DNA of 64,000 nucleotides from Eustoma russellianum. Its lineage: Eukaryota; Streptophyta; Magnoliopsida; Gentianales; Gentianaceae. Both the position numbers and the translations under genes were made by a program. Location of the stretch: contig AP025057.1 in the NCBI GenBank assembly GCA_036186865.1, positions 27,674,087 to 27,738,086 on the forward strand, given 5' to 3'. The notes below the pieces were generated by a model that worked only from the letters and a program-made list of their open reading frames with translations, made no database searches and was not told where the DNA came from. Below are positions 45,562 to 59,560 of the stretch, piece after piece; positions within the stretch are counted from its first letter, which is position 1, and the number at the start of each line of letters is the position of its first letter.

Positions 45562-47071
45562 CGTTGGAAATAATTCAAGTCAAACAAATTGACTTATGTA
45601 CAGTAATAGCCGATCTACCGAGTTCAAGGTAGGCTGGACTGATCTGCAGAGTCAAGATAGTTCAAATAGTGCAATTGAGTTTGCGTCCTGAACAGTCAGC
45701 CGACCTGTCAACCTGATCTGAACAGCTGTTCAGATAGTGGTTCTGTGCGTTCAGCCTTCCAGCCGAGCTGAACTAGAGTCAGTCTGGTCAAACAGAACAT
45801 ACCAGTCCAATCAACGCAATTGTATTGGCGTTCTGAGCTGATCAGCGACCTGCCGGCCTCGGCTCCTCAGCACAACAAATGTGCTCTTAGCCGCTGCAGC
45901 CGAGCAGAGCTCAGCACGTCATAGCTACAGAACAACGGATCTCCTCAGCCAAACAACAGAGCTCAGCACAAAGCAGAGCTCAGCAAGACAATGCTGCAGA
46001 ACAACAAATGTTCTCAGCACAACAGCAGAGCTCAGCACAGCAACACTGTACAACAACAGTGCTGCGATTTCCCACGATCAGATGGGCTCAGCACAAAGCA
46101 GCCTCAGCTCGGCAATAATCTCAACAGCTCAACTGACCAGAGATCCGAGGTGAGTCTAGGACTCTGTCCTTAAGACGTTATTGCTCTAGTATACTATGCC
46201 CAACCAGAGGAGCAACCATCTCCCAGGATACAACGGAGGTCAGTTCAGAAGAGCAGCGCTACAGCGTTGAACTTTACGAACCTGTTAGATGTCCTAAACT
46301 CCTCGATATACTGCAGAGTGTTGTATGAGAAAGAAAATGAATATGCAGCGAGGGGATTGCAGAGAAAGAGAGGAACTTTAGAATTGTTCTGAGTGTGTGT
46401 CCACAGAGGTCACCTTCGGCCACTATTTATAGGAAAATGCTAAGGTCAAACTGTTACAGTCAGTCCAATCTTAGCCGCATGATCATATACCAGCTCGGCC
46501 TGAACCATTGGATCAGATAACCGTGCCAAGTCTGCCCTCAGCCGTCAGGTCAACTAACTGTTCAATCTGAGACGTCATATCATAACAAATTCAGGTCAGC
46601 TCGGCCGGTTAAATCTGAACGACTTTTCAAACTTTAACCTTATCTTACCTTAACAACTTGGAGAGTTTGAACTGAAACAACCTCTACCTCGGCTGACAAG
46701 ATCCGACACGGTGCTACCGGATCCGGCCTACAGTCTGCGGCCTACAGCTCGGCCTGTAGCCCAGTCCACAACCTGAGCCCATCAGCTCAACAGCTCTAAC
46801 CTGAGCCCATCAACTCAGCACGCAACCCATGCACAGGCTGGGCTAAGCTGATTTTCCCTCTTTACTTTGAGCATTAATTTCTCAATCACCCGTTATCGGG
46901 ATCGAGTGATTCCAACGCCTATAATTATCTACTCGTCGCATAGATAATTAAGAGGACTCATTAGTTTTCACTTATCACTAGTGAAACGAATCATAACATT
47001 AGCTCAAAGTATGTTGCTAACCACAGTTTGCAACTTGACCCAATTTTAATTTTTTCCCATTTTCTCCAACA
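45562..47071 (-). repeat. Copia 3' LTR (left)
   Basis: About 1.5 kb, CG/TG...CA ends. It contains a run of GCAGAGCTCAGCA-like repeats at about 45890-46120. A TATTTATAGG motif near 46422-46431 also occurs in the right LTR, but I cannot assign it as a promoter in the element's minus-strand direction. Confidence 0.85.
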
Positions 47072-47629
47072 ATCCCCCACATGAATGGGAATTAATGCAG
47101 AGTGTTTATGCAGACTCTACCGAAAAGTCAGACAAGAAAATGTTGCATCAGACAAGATAGCTTTTGGCCTTGAACCTTTCTTAGTGAAATACTATTAGAT
47201 CCACTCGGCTAATTAGTGAACTTTTTGTCTTGAACTAACCGACCTTTGGTGTGAACCTAGACAACAGTAATCACACAACATTTCCTTTAACACCTTTTTG
47301 GTTCTCATGATTGTGTTCATTTTGGTCATGAACCACCTAGTTTCAGAATGTGTATTCGAGAACTTTGGCCTAACAAAATCCTCACAGAAGCTGCCACACT
47401 TCACAATTACATAGGTGTTTCCTACCAAGAGCATTCTGCCATAACCCACTTGATATATCAAGATATAGGAGCCATTAAAAGTCTCAGCTTACCCTAATTC
47501 ATTTGCAGACAACACTTTTATTTATCAGAATGGGTAAGTGCTTACTGAACTCCATAACTTAGTTGTCCCATTGAACCAAGATTTTGGGATCTCCAGTCAA
47601 TAAGGTTGGGTTACCATTACAAAGATTCA

Positions 47630-50600
47630 TGCATTATAGGTTTTAGTCCCATTCTGTTTGTCAAAATTGACATCCGATCTCTAGGCAAGCCTTTTGTAAG
47701 CGGATCCGCAAGATTCTCCTTTGATTTTACATAATCAATGGAAATCACGCCATTATAGATCAACTGCTTAATGGTATTGTGTCTCTGGCACATGTGTCGA
47801 GACTTACCATTATAGATGCTGCTTTGTGCTCATCTTATAGCTGACTGACTATCACAATGTATGCTAATAGGAGCGATTAGCTTAGGCCAGCAGGGCACAT
47901 CTTCCAGGAAATTCCGAAGCCATTCAGCTTCTTCCCCGACCTTATCAAGTGCTATAAACTCCGCTTCCATAGTAGAACGAGCTATGCACGTTTGCTTCGT
48001 AGATTTTCACGACACAGCACCTCCACCAACAGTGAATAAATATCCACTCGTAGACTTAGAATCTTTACTGTCAAATATCCAGTTGGCATCAGAATAGCCT
48101 TCAATACTGCTGGATATCTCGAGCAATGTAATCCAAGATTTATTGTATACTTTAAGTATCTCATCACTCTATTCAGAGCATTCCAATGATCATTACTTGA
48201 ATTACTGATAAACCTGCTCAATTTATTTACCAAACACGCTAAGTCTGGTCTTGTACAATTAGTTATGTATATCAGACTTTTGATTACGTGCGAGTACTCT
48301 AATTGAGATACTGGCTCGCTCGATTCCTCTTTAAGTGCATACTTAAGTCGAGTGGAGTCTTCGCTGGTTTCACATCAAGCATATTGAAACGTTTTAGAAC
48401 AGATTCAATATAATGAGTTTGTGACGACACGAGTCCTTTGGCTATCCTAGAAATTTTAATTCCTAGTATAACATTAGCAACTCCTATATCCTTCATGTCA
48501 AAGTTCCTTGTCAACATCTTCTTTGTGTTTAAGATGATATCATGAGTACTTCCCATGATTAGCATGTCGTCTAATAGAGACATACTATCACACATGCATT
48601 CTGTGCGTTCTTGATATAGACACACTTGTCACACTAATTGATGTTGAAACCATTAGCCATCATAGCTTGATCGAATTTCAAGTGCCACTGTTTAGGCGCT
48701 TGCTTAAGTCCGTACAACGACTTTACAAGTCTACACACTTTAGACTCTTGTCCTGGAACCACAAACCTTCGGGTTGTTCTATATAGATTTCTTCATCTAA
48801 CTTACCATTCAGAAAAGCAGTCTTCACATCCATCTGGTGGATTTCCAGATCATAGACTGCAGCAATAGTAACTAGCATCCTTATAGAAGTGATTCTAGTT
48901 ACTGGTGAGCATGTGTCAAAAAAGTCAAAGCTTTCCTTTTGTCGATAGCCTTTAGCTACCAACTTTGCTTTGTACTTTTCGATAGACCCATCCTCTTTCA
49001 TTTTCTTTTTGAAAATCCACTTGCACCCGAGTGGTTTACTTCCCCGTGGAAAATCGACCAACTCCCAAGTGTGATTCTGAAGAATCGAGTCTATCTTACT
49101 ATTAATTGCCTCTATCCAGAATGGAGTTTCTGGAGTTGACATCGCATCGGAAAAGTTCCTTGGATCATTTTCTACCATATAGGTTAGAAAATTAGGACCA
49201 AATGAAGTTGGTATTCTGGTACGCTTGCTTTGACGAAACCCCTTATCTCCTTGAGAAGTCGCCTCACGCACTCGCTTACCAGTTCTTGTTTCTTCATTGT
49301 TCTTGTCTCTCCTCGGAAAGACATTTTCAAAGAACACTGCGTTCCTTGAGTCTATGACAACATTTTCATGTATATCAGAAATATCTGATTTGTGCACCAA
49401 GAAACGATATGCACTATTGTCCGTTGCATATCCAATGAATATGCAATCAACCATTTTAGACCCAATTTTCACTTGTCTTGGTTTATGTACAGCAACCTTA
49501 GCCAGATACCCCCACACTTTCAAGTATTTGTAACTAGGCTTATAACCTTTTCAAAACTCGTATAGGGTTTCATCCATCTCCTTGGATGGAATTCTATTCA
49601 AGATGACGTTAGTTGGGAGAACGGCTTCCCCCACAAATTTTGAGGTAAACCCGAACTTATCAACATAGCATTCATCATCTCTTTTAGAGTTTTGACAATA
49701 CCATTCGATTGAGGTGTATATGGTGTAGTATTCTAAACAAAATTCATTAAGCGGTGCATCATATTCGCCACCTCTATCACTACGAATTGATTTAATTCGT
49801 TTGCTAAGTTGATTCTCAACTTCATTTTTATAGTCCTCGAAAGCATCAAGGGCATCGTCTTTGCTACTTAGCAAATAGACATAACAGTATCGTGTGCAAT
49901 CGTCGATAAAAGTTACGAAATATTTTTTACCACCTCTTGTTTGCACAATCTTTAAATCACACACATCGGTATGAATTATATCCAAAGGTTCACCGTTACT
50001 TTCTATTGAAGGAATGACGCCTTTGCCATCTTCCTTCAACACATATTTGGCATTTCTCATTATCAAATTTTGATTTGGGCAACAAGTCAAGACTAACCAT
50101 ATGTTGTAATGACTTATAATTCACATGTCTCAAACGACAATGCTATAAACAAGAAGATTCAAGCATGTAAGCAGAAGAGGAAGCATTATTATTAGCCTCT
50201 GCGGGCAAATTTTTTTTTGGTACAATAGTGATGACATTCAATTTAAACATCCTATTCAACAAGTACCCCTTCTCTAAATACATGCCATTTTTCGAAAGAA
50301 TAACTTTATTGGACTCTAATACTAGTCTAAAGCCATGCATGACTAGAAGAGATCCAGATACTAAATTCTTCTGAATGTCAGGGACGTGTAGCACATTCTG
50401 CAGAATCAGATGCTTCCCTGAGGTCTGCTTCAGAACAACTTTACCCTCGCCATCAATCTTCGAAGGTGACGAGTTTTCCATGTAAAGCTGTTCATTGTTC
50501 CCGGGCTGGTACTCTGTGGACATCTCTCTACTAGAGCAGACATGTCTTGTGGCGCCTGTATCGAGCCACCATTCACGCATGTTCCCTACAACATTGCACT

Positions 50601-51130
50601 CTGAGACTACCGCACAGAGGTTCAAATCATCCATAGCATCGACTATGTTGGCCTTTGCCTTGGTATGCTTCTTCTTGGGCTTTCTGCACTCATTGCTGAT
50701 GTGCCCTTGAATGCCACAATCGTAGTATTTTTTGGTGAATTTCTTGGCTATCTGTTTGCGTTTCTTTTTCACCCCGAGTTGACCCTTCCTTTTCTTGGCC
50801 TCTGCAACATAGGTCTTGGCCTGACCAGCACTTGTCTGTGGCTTTCTTTCAGATCTGTGATTGTCTTCCTCTATGTGGAGTCGGATAATCAGATCTTCCA
50901 ATGTCATCTCATTTCTCTTGTGTTTGAGATAGCTTCTGAATTCCATCCACGAAAGAGGTAGCTTCTCAATCACTCAACCACGACGAAAGATTCACTGAGC
51001 AACATGCCCTCCTCTTCCATCTCGGCTACCAGCTTCTGAAGTTCCTCAACTTGAGAAACAACAGTTTGATAATCAGGCATTTTGAAATCCAGGAATTTGC
51101 CGACAATAAATTTCTTAGTGCTGGCATGTT
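47630..51130 (-). pseudogene. Copia gag-pol polyprotein, decayed
   Basis: Read on the minus strand from 51130: a gag piece (DYQTVVSQVEELQ), a frameshift near 50975, a gag tail with a damaged zinc knuckle (first Cys is Tyr), an aspartic protease WWLDTGATRHVCS near 50550, an integrase core with HTDVCDL and RSDRGGEY (49551-50090) whose Glu region is frameshifted, RT start QMDVKTAFLNG near 48800, a mutated YVDDM box (LLDDML) near 48560, and RNase H with STMEAEF and IHCDSQSAI near 47850-47970, ending near DPLTKGL. The first part of gag is missing. Several frameshifts and stops rule out activity. Confidence 0.85.
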
Positions 51131-51962
51131 ACATCTGAGAGAAAATAAAATAAAATAAAATTTATAATATATATTTGTGTCCGATAATTTAAAAGAAAAA
51201 GAAAAAAAAGAGTCAAATTACTTCTTTAATGCCATAACTCCCATTCCCCATTCCTCTCCCATAACCCCCAATGCAGTAATCCTCATTATTTCCTATTAAT
51301 TTCTCCAGTTACCCATTTGTTAAATAACCATAATACATTCACCCCTCCTCACTTTCAATCGGCAGCATACTTTAAAAAAAAAGAAGAAGAGGGCTTGTGA
51401 GATAGAGAGGTGAGACGTGAGGGTGAGGGTATGGAGAAAAAAAAAGAGAAGAGGAAAAAAAAGAAGAAAAGGAGAAAAGGGAGGAAAAAAGAGAAGAAAA
51501 GAAAGAAGGTGGGATAATCCGATACCGAGCCTAGTAGCCGTAGGAATAATATACCCGAAATAGAGGTATATATTCATCTATACTTTCTATGTATTTTTCT
51601 TAATTGACCTTACTTTATTACACACTTTAAAGTATATATTGATATCATTGATTGTGATATATGTGTGGGTATGTATATGTTAATTATGCAAATATATAAA
51701 CCGGGTGTATTTTATATATATATACATATGTATGTATGTATAAATATATTTATATGTATTTGTAGAATTCAAATTTTATCTTGGTCGCGTATTGTGTACA
51801 TAATTGTTCCTGTTTTCAGTTGTATATATTTATAAAAATATTTACGGTGTGGTCACTTGGTATAAGGGATATATATGTGCTGATTCCAGTAAATTACTTG
51901 ATATTTCGGCATTACTCTAGGCAATTGAATTATATATACATATTGGTACCTTATTTTCGGGG

Positions 51963-52003
<41 letters not shown>

Positions 52004-52534
52004 ATTAGATCCTATTTTTAACCTTATTTACATATATGTATAGTTTGAGTATAGACTTATATGCATATAGATAGGTCCTTAATGTTTTATTTTCGGAACT
52101 AATTATGTAAGTATATACAGTTGATTACCGATTTATATATATAGGTAATGGTATACAGTTGTGTTGCCTAATTATCTCTATATAAAATATTTTTCCAGTA
52201 TAACAAGAATTATATTTAAACACATAAGCACTGTTTCGGTACTTCACATTCATATACATACATACATACATATATATATATATGTATGTATTATGTAACT
52301 TTTGCACTGTTATGTATATATATACTTCTTGTCTCGTTTTATATGAGTACATATCCAAGTTGTTGAAAAGTGTATTTATAATTCTTTAAACTGTTTTCAG
52401 GATTTAATATGTATATGTTTATAGAGCCAGAATTTTGCACCTATATATATATATATATTAACTTCGGGTATATGCATATATATATATTTACTTACTGTTT
52501 AGAATTTTATACACACACACATAGTCTTAGGAAT
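51131..52534. other. AT-rich low-complexity segment between copia gag and its 5' LTR
   Basis: Holds a purine-rich tract of about 135 bases (51375-51510), a TA repeat near 51967-51996 and several ATATAC repeats. No gene, and no TGGTATCAGAG primer site next to the LTR at 52535, where one is expected. It is either an unusual 5' leader or later replacement sequence. Confidence 0.65.
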
Positions 52535-54023
52535 TGTTGGAAATAATTCAAGTCAGACAAATTGATTTATGTATAGTAATAGCCAACCTGCCGAGCTCAA
52601 GGTAGGCTGGACTGATTTGCAGAGTCAAGACAGTTCATATAGTGCAATTGAGTTTGCGTCCTGAATAGTCAGCCGACCGCCGACCTGATTTGAACAGCAC
52701 TTCAGAACAGTGGTTCTGTGCTTTCAGCCTTCCAGCTGAGCTGAATTAGAGTCAGTCTGATCAAACATAACATACCAGTCCGATCAGCACAATTGTATTG
52801 GCGTTCTGGGCTAATCACCGACCTGGCGACCTTGGCACCTCAGCACAACAAATGTGCTCTTAGCCGCTTCAGCCGAGCAGAGCTCAGCACGGCAGAGTTG
52901 TAGAATAACAGATCTCCTACACCAAACAGCAGAGCTCAGCAAGGCAACGCTGCAGAACAACGAATGTTCTCAACACAACAGCAGAGCTCAGCGCAACAAC
53001 ACTGTACAACAACAGTGCTGCGTTTCCCACGATCAGCTGGGGCTCAGCACAAAGCAGAGCTCAGTTCGGCAATAATCTCAACAGCTGAGCTGAGCAGAGA
53101 TCCGAGGTGAGTCCAAGACTCTGTCCTTAAGATGTTATTGCTCCAGTATACTATGCCCAACCAGAGGAGCAACCGTCTCCTAGGATACAACGGAGGACTG
53201 TTCAGACAAGCGGCACTGAAGCGTTGAACTGTACGAACTTGTTAGATGTCCTGAACTTCTTGATATACTAATGCAGAGTGTTGTATGAGAAAGGGAATGA
53301 ATATGCAGCGAGGAAGATTGCAGAGAAAGAGAGAAACTTTAGAATTGTTCTGAGTGTGTGTCCAAAGAGGTCACTTTCGGCCACTATTTATAGGGAAATT
53401 CTGAGGTCAATCTGTTACAGTCAGTCCAATCTTAGTCGCAGGATCATATACCAGCTCGACCTGAACCATTGGATCAGATAACGGTGCCAGGTCTGCCCTC
53501 AGCTGTCAGATCAACTAACTGTTCAATCTGAGACGTCAGATCATAACAAATTCAGGTCAGCTCGGCCGGTTAAACTTAAAAAAACTTTTCAAACTTTAAC
53601 ATAATCTTATCTTAACAACCAGGAGAATTTGAACTGAAACAACCTCCACCTCGGCTGACAAGATCCGATCCGGTGCTACAGGACCCGGCCTGCAGTCTGC
53701 AGCTCGGCCTGTAGCCCAGTCCACAACATGAGCCTATCAGCTCAACAGCTCCAACTTGAGCCCACAACTCATCACGCAACCCATGCACAGGCCAGGCTGA
53801 GCTAATTTTCTCTCCTTACTTTGAACATTAATTTCTCATTCACCCGTTATCGGAATCGAGTGATTCAAACACCTAGAATTATCTACTCGTCGCGTAGATA
53901 ATTAGGAGCTCATTAGTTTCTACTTATCACTAGTGAAACTAATCATAATATTAACTTAAAGTACGTTGCTAACCACAATTTGTAACTTGGCCTAATTTTA
54001 ATTTCTTCCCATTTTTTCCAACA
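52535..54023 (-). repeat. Copia 5' LTR (right)
   Basis: About 1.49 kb, TGTTGG...CCAACA. Aligns along its length with the left LTR, including the GCAGAGCTCAGC repeats near 52870-53080 and the TATTTATAGG motif near 53385-53394, with many point differences and small indels. Confidence 0.87.
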
Positions 54024-54028
54024 GTTTC

Positions 54029-55682
54029 TAACTAAAGGCGGTTGCATCTCCAAAAATTGAGCTCTAAAATAAAAATTTAGCTTACGTCAGAAGGAAAAGA
54101 TCATATCCAAGCTCCAACGTGGTGGGAGGATTGTTTGGAAGTGTGTTCCGGCCTTTCGTTGTAGATAGGACCGCTAAAAGAATGGTTTTGGGTGTAGATA
54201 GAGTTAAACTTATAGGGGATGTGGTAGCAAGGTTAAATCTGTAGGGATCCGGAACTTACATAGGCTATTGGTTTTTTTGGATGGATAAGGTGGTTTAGAA
54301 GGTATCTTGGATTCAAGAGGCTGGAACTTCCAAAAAAAAAAAAAAACGAATTGGATCATATCTTTTGTGAACAAAAAACTTTATCATATAATGTGTGTGT
54401 GTGTGACTGGGTGGGGGGGGGGGGGGAGTTAGGTGGACCAAAGCTGAGCTTTGGCCTTCGTAGTACATTCAATAGCTGGATTGCTAAACAGGCGGGCGGA
54501 GAGGATTTGAAAAAAAAATTCCTTCTGCTTAAGTGAATAAACACTTCTGGAGACAAATATCGAGAGAAATAAATAAGGTTCGAACGCATAGAACGTTCAA
54601 TATTCATGAATCCTTTTCTGAATTCAATATGTGTCCCTAGGATGTATATGTTTATGGTTGTAAAGAGGGTAGGCAAAGACCTACTTCATTTGGTCTAGCA
54701 AAAAATTTGGTCTCCAATTCTGTTTGTGTGAACCGAAAAACTGTGTCATTTATCTGATTTGAATTCACTTTAAGAAAATAAACTCACAGAATAAGAATTT
54801 TTGTTTAAAAAGGAATCCCCAAGGATGCCTTGCAAAAATTGACTTATAGATATAAGGGATATTTTTGAAATTTAGGACATTAACATTTTCTTTCCCCAAA
54901 ACATCTGTCGAAGGATAATCCACGTTCCAAATTCTGAACTTATTTTTGAACTAGCATTTGTTTTTCCAACTACTCAATTAGCTCCAACTGCAATGCATCT
55001 TCGGGAAATTGTCAAGATAGGGATGGTCTTTAAGCTTCTAGAAAAGTAGCATTAACAGTTATAAAACTTTTCCAAATAAACCAATCACCTTGCAGAAAAA
55101 ATAAAAAAACAAAACCGACTTTTATCGGTTGGTAAAGCCAGATCTTCGTCTAGGACCACTGAATGAATGATTAGAACGTTGAGACTGAGTTGTTACCACA
55201 AAAGTCATACAAGATGCCGCAAAAGAGCTTTTGAATAAGCGGCGACTTTTAGGATTTGGGAAAAGAGGCGGTTTTCCCTGATTTCCCACCGGCCGATCAA
55301 CACGGTTTCTTGCCAGAGTTGGCAGGACTAACATAGAGGAAGAATCCATAGAACGTAGTGTAGAGGAAATTGATCAAGTTCATCGAACACCACCCGATGG
55401 AGATAGAGTGCCGGAACGGAGCGCTTGGGTTGACATCTTGAAGCAAGGCCAATCTCTTAAATCACTTCTTAGAATATATACAGGAGAGGGGGAAAAGACG
55501 ATCCCGCTGAGGATGATTTCCTACCATCCAGTGGCGACAGTGGAAACGAGGTATATATTGAGGGGCTGGGTAAAGTAATCTTGGATGTTCTTACATATGA
55601 GTGACAGCGGCTTTGGCTTCCCTAAAGATGAGCTTTGATAATCGAACCCCTTGGCAGGAGCATATCATATTGTATCCTCTCA
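54029..55682. other. Intergenic DNA, probably with LINE 5' sequence at its right end
   Basis: No gene supported. A GT repeat leads into a run of 14 G near 54413-54426. From about 55100 the base composition becomes more even and the sequence may belong to the 5' part of the LINE described next. Confidence 0.5.
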
Positions 55683-56726
55683 CAACGGCTTCCTGAATTG
55701 TGGACCTTAAGCCACCGACTGGAAATCATAAATTTGGAAGGTGAGTTTTACGTTGTGCGCTTCTGTTCTCAAGGGAGACTATTTGCACGTCTTTAAAAAT
55801 GGACCTTGGACTACTCAAGGACATTATCTAACGGTGACAAAGCTCCGCCAAGGTTTTCATCCTTCGGCTACGAAACTCACATCCACGTGCGTTTGGCTAA
55901 GAATTCCACGTCTTCTCCTTGAATTCTTTAACGAGAAAATTTTGATGCATGTGGGAGACAAGCTAGGAAGAGCGGTTAAGATTGACACCAATACAATGCA
56001 AGTTAGTCGTGGAAAATATGCCTGTATAAGTGTCGAAGTCGACCTTTGTAAACTTTTAACATCAACTGTGATTCTCAATGGTCACCAATTAGCAATAGAG
56101 TATGAAAGTCTTCACATGATTTGCTTCACATGTAGGAGATATGGGCATCGTAGCGGAGACTATACATGTGACAATATGGTGATGCGCAACACATCTCTAA
56201 ACTCGTTGAGACCCAGTACTGCTGTACCACTTGACCTTTTTGGTGCGTGGATGATTGTGCAAAATAATAATAGAAGACAAAATGTCCAAAATCGGATATC
56301 AGATACCCAACTGATAAGGGATGAAGAGGAAGTATATGAGTCGACGACTATGAACAAGCTGGTGACTGAGGAAATGGCACAAGTGGCTATGGGCTCACAT
56401 TTTGCACCTATACTGGATCATGATAATGAAGAAACCACCACTCCGTCTGTGGAACAAGCAATTGGAGGTGTTCAAAGCATCCGCGACCAGGGACCATATG
56501 TGACTTTTCAAGCGGCAACAAAGGAGCAACTGATGAAATTGCGGGACAGGGACCATATGTGACTTTTCAAGCGGCAACAAAGGAGCAACTGATGAAATTG
56601 CGGGAGCGCTGCGTAAAAAGTGTCTCGCTTAAAGAGCCACCAAAGGTCAAGGTACAAACACCCAAACTCCACCCAATAACCTTCAAAAGAAATAGACTCC
56701 AAGGCAGTCCACTGGATAACAACAAG
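55683..56726 (+). pseudogene. LINE ORF1-like protein (DUF4283 and zinc knuckle), decayed
   Basis: Frames read LPELWTLSHRLEIINLEGEF, then after a shift at 55741 an open 273-codon stretch. It holds the DUF4283 core (GPWTTQGHYLTV, STCVWLRIPRLLLEFFNE, RGKYACISVEVDL) and a zinc knuckle CFTCRRYGHRSGDYTC. This combination is typical of ORF1 of plant L1-type LINEs. A 59-bp tandem duplication (56488-56546 and 56547-56605) shifts the frame near the end. No ORF2 follows, because an LTR begins at 56727. Confidence 0.78.
56488..56605 (+). repeat. 59-bp tandem duplication in the LINE remnant
   Basis: Two adjacent units starting CAGGGACCATATGTGACTTT, identical by eye. They break the reading frame. Confidence 0.9.
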
Positions 56727-58112
56727 TGTAGCGACCTCTCACGAGCCTTAATACTCGAAACAACTCACCCCCCGTATTTTTCTAAGGAAAATACAAGGCG
56801 TCAAAGACGAAACAAATACACGTATGCGGAAGCCAAAAATAAAAATTCTCAATAGACAATCATCGTCATTAATATCAATGTCTAGGCAAATCTAAATCGA
56901 TACAATGATCGAACGTAGATAAATACTAAATCTCCAAAACACATAAACCTCGAGTAGCAAAAATAACTCTCAACTAAGTCCCTGAAAGTCTCATCGAAAC
57001 ATCATCGAACCTCAACATATTTGTTCAATCTCATCCTCTACGAATGCTAATCATATACCTGTTTGTCTGCAAAACAACATCAACTTATAGCATAAGCGAC
57101 ATACATCACCAGTAAGTAGCCTACTGTACTTACTATGTGATCATACACGGAGAAGTAAGTGTAACAAAAATAAATAACAATATAGAAAATAGCATGCTTC
57201 TCATTCGTAAATAAAATTACCATTTTGGCCCTATAACAATCAAGCAACAAAGTTAACGAATAGACTAATAACCAAGTCAAATCAATCGATAGCCAATCAA
57301 ATGTTAGTCCAAGTCAAAGTCAGTGATACAATTTTTAAATCGATGCGATGCAAAGTTCGACACCAAAAATCAAAAGTTTTCTAAATTCCAAAACCAAATC
57401 CAATGTTCATTACAAAATGATTCGATCAAATGTCCAAATTCAAATACAATATCTGGTTCCAAATACCAAATGTCCAAATGTCCAAAAATCCAAATATCCA
57501 AATCCAGCTTAACCGGTCCAAAATCCAAATTTCGAATCGATTTTCCATGCAAAGGCCATGTCACTTTCTTTACAAGTGACTTATATCGCAAGACTTATGA
57601 ATTGATCTCCGATGGTCAATGTGTCACATGCGGTCTATAGTCAAATGTGCCTGGGCGGCCTAATTGGCAGTCAAATGTGTCCGAACGCTCTATATACAAA
57701 AACAGCCAATATGCAAGAACAATCCATTTATTCGTAACCAATCTAGCTAAACAATATAATTCCCATGTAAGGGTGATTTTCCAAAATATGCAATGCACGA
57801 TTTCTAAAATGATTTCAAAGGTTCGGTGTTTCACAAAAATTTCCAAATTCAAATAATCCAAACAATATCAAACATCGAATAATCCAAACCAAATAAGCCA
57901 AATATTCAAATATCTGATGTCAAGTACCAAATCCAATATCGATATACCAAATAACTACCACTCACGCGTATCTATATACAAATGTATGTACACGCTCATA
58001 AATGTGCATATACACGTATATACATACACGGTTCTCCCTCGGTCCACTTTTTCCCTAACCCAATACCCAACTCATCTCACCCCTCACTCCGACACCCTTG
58101 TCCCACACCGAC
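56727..58112 (-). mobile_element. Partial gypsy-type LTR interrupted by a second element
   Basis: Begins TGTAGCGACC, like the inner end of the LTRs at 90 and 58113, and shows related blocks (CTGCAAAACAAC, CACCAGTAAGTAG...TACTTAC) in the same order. It is followed at 58113 by the start of another LTR of the same superfamily, so a nested insertion is likely. The remainder would lie beyond the inserted element. No coding sequence. Confidence 0.55.
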
Positions 58113-59279
58113 TGTAGCACCCTGGCCCGATATTGGACATCGGTACCAGTGCACCCACTATAGTCTGCTACGAAAACTACTAAGCATCAAAGCAGATCAA
58201 GCACCCGTCATCCATGATGTAAGATAAATCAGCAGAAACGTCATATAATTTAAAACTTCCATAACCATAATATAACCAAATACAATACAGCGGAAAAGAA
58301 ACGTAGCTAAGGAAATATCTAAAGTATTTATCAATACAACACGTTAAACATTAAGTCTTTCATCTTAAAAAAATTGGTGTAAGCCTGTCAACTCTAATGA
58401 CCATCATCTCAATGAGCCCACTCGTCGTTATCTTCTACAAAACTCATCTCGTAATCCGGCTCACCTGAAAAGCAGACAGAGTATCTATTCTTAGCGAAAA
58501 CATCGCCAGCAAGTAACCCGTCTATACACCTTATGGGACCACACACGACGAGTCACCAGTATATAAATCATTGCCCAAAATAAGGTGCTCGGGTTAGCAA
58601 ATAACATCTGCATAACAATTCATCAATACCAAATAAATCACATAAATTATACGCGAATACGAAACACACATGTATCTAGCAAAACATACTACATAAACAG
58701 ATCGTTATATTCTTCACGTAGCAGAACTCTGTACCTATGGGTGATCAATCTACAACAAACAGAACTTTATACCCCATGCTGAAAGGTCTACGGCCCCATA
58801 ACATAACTTTATACCCCGTGCTGATAGGTCCACGACCCCATAACATAACTTTATACCCTGATGTTGATTCACAGGTCACGCTTTTACACCCTGCTACCGC
58901 AGGCGTGACATTTATATCCTGCGATCAACCAGCAGTCATAGCTTGTCTTTTTGAAAACTTTAAGATTCTTTTGCAAACACATTTTCTTTCGCAAAACAAA
59001 TCTCATGTCGAAATGCAAAGTGTTCATGTCGTGATGCAAAATGCTCATGTTACGTCATATCAAACATGTAAACATACACACACACTTTAAATATCAAGTA
59101 CAAGATCCTGAACCTCAAACACACCACGCTCGTACCTTTTTAGGATCCTTTCGTATTACAAGTTCACTTCAGGTCCATTCGTTACCTTACTCATTCACAC
59201 TTAGCATTTACAACACAAGTACACCTTAAATACCCTTGAAGTTTATGAGCAAAGGAAGAGAATAAAGGTATCTTACACA

Positions 59280-59560
59280 CATGGAGCGCTTAATGTGTCA
59301 AAGTGGACTTCCAGTACACTTTAAATGCCTTCAAAAGGTGCCTAAAGTGACATGGAGTGCCTATACAAGGCGTTCGAAGTGTTCTGAAATGTGTTGTGAC
59401 ACGTCGAATACTTACATAAGGCGCCTTATGTGACATGAAGCGCCTTATGTGGTGTTCGAAGTGTTCTGGAATATGTTGTGACACATCGAACGCCTACATG
59501 AGGCGCCTTATATGACATGAAGCGCCTTATGACGTGTTCGAAATATTCTGACGGTTCCAG
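59280..59560. repeat. Degenerate GGCGCCTTAT repeat array inside the gypsy LTR
   Basis: Several imperfect units combine AAGCGCCTTATGTG, ACATG and TTCGAAGTGTTCTG. GGCGCC is palindromic. Comparable in position to the ATCGAT array of the other LTR. Confidence 0.75.

Larger units (their letters stand above)
45557..54028 (-). mobile_element. Ty1/copia LTR retrotransposon with target duplication
   Basis: Two LTRs, 45562-47071 and 52535-54023, enclose copia-type coding sequence on the minus strand. The 5-bp sequence GTTTC lies just outside both ends (45557-45561 and 54024-54028), so this is one insertion. The right LTR starts TGTTGGAAAT and the left CGTTGGAAAT (one change in the terminal TG). Both end CCAACA. 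A purine-rich tract next to 47072 (CATGTGGGGGAT on the minus strand) fits a polypurine tract, making the left LTR the 3' LTR. The two LTRs differ at many sites, so the insertion is not recent. Confidence 0.88.
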
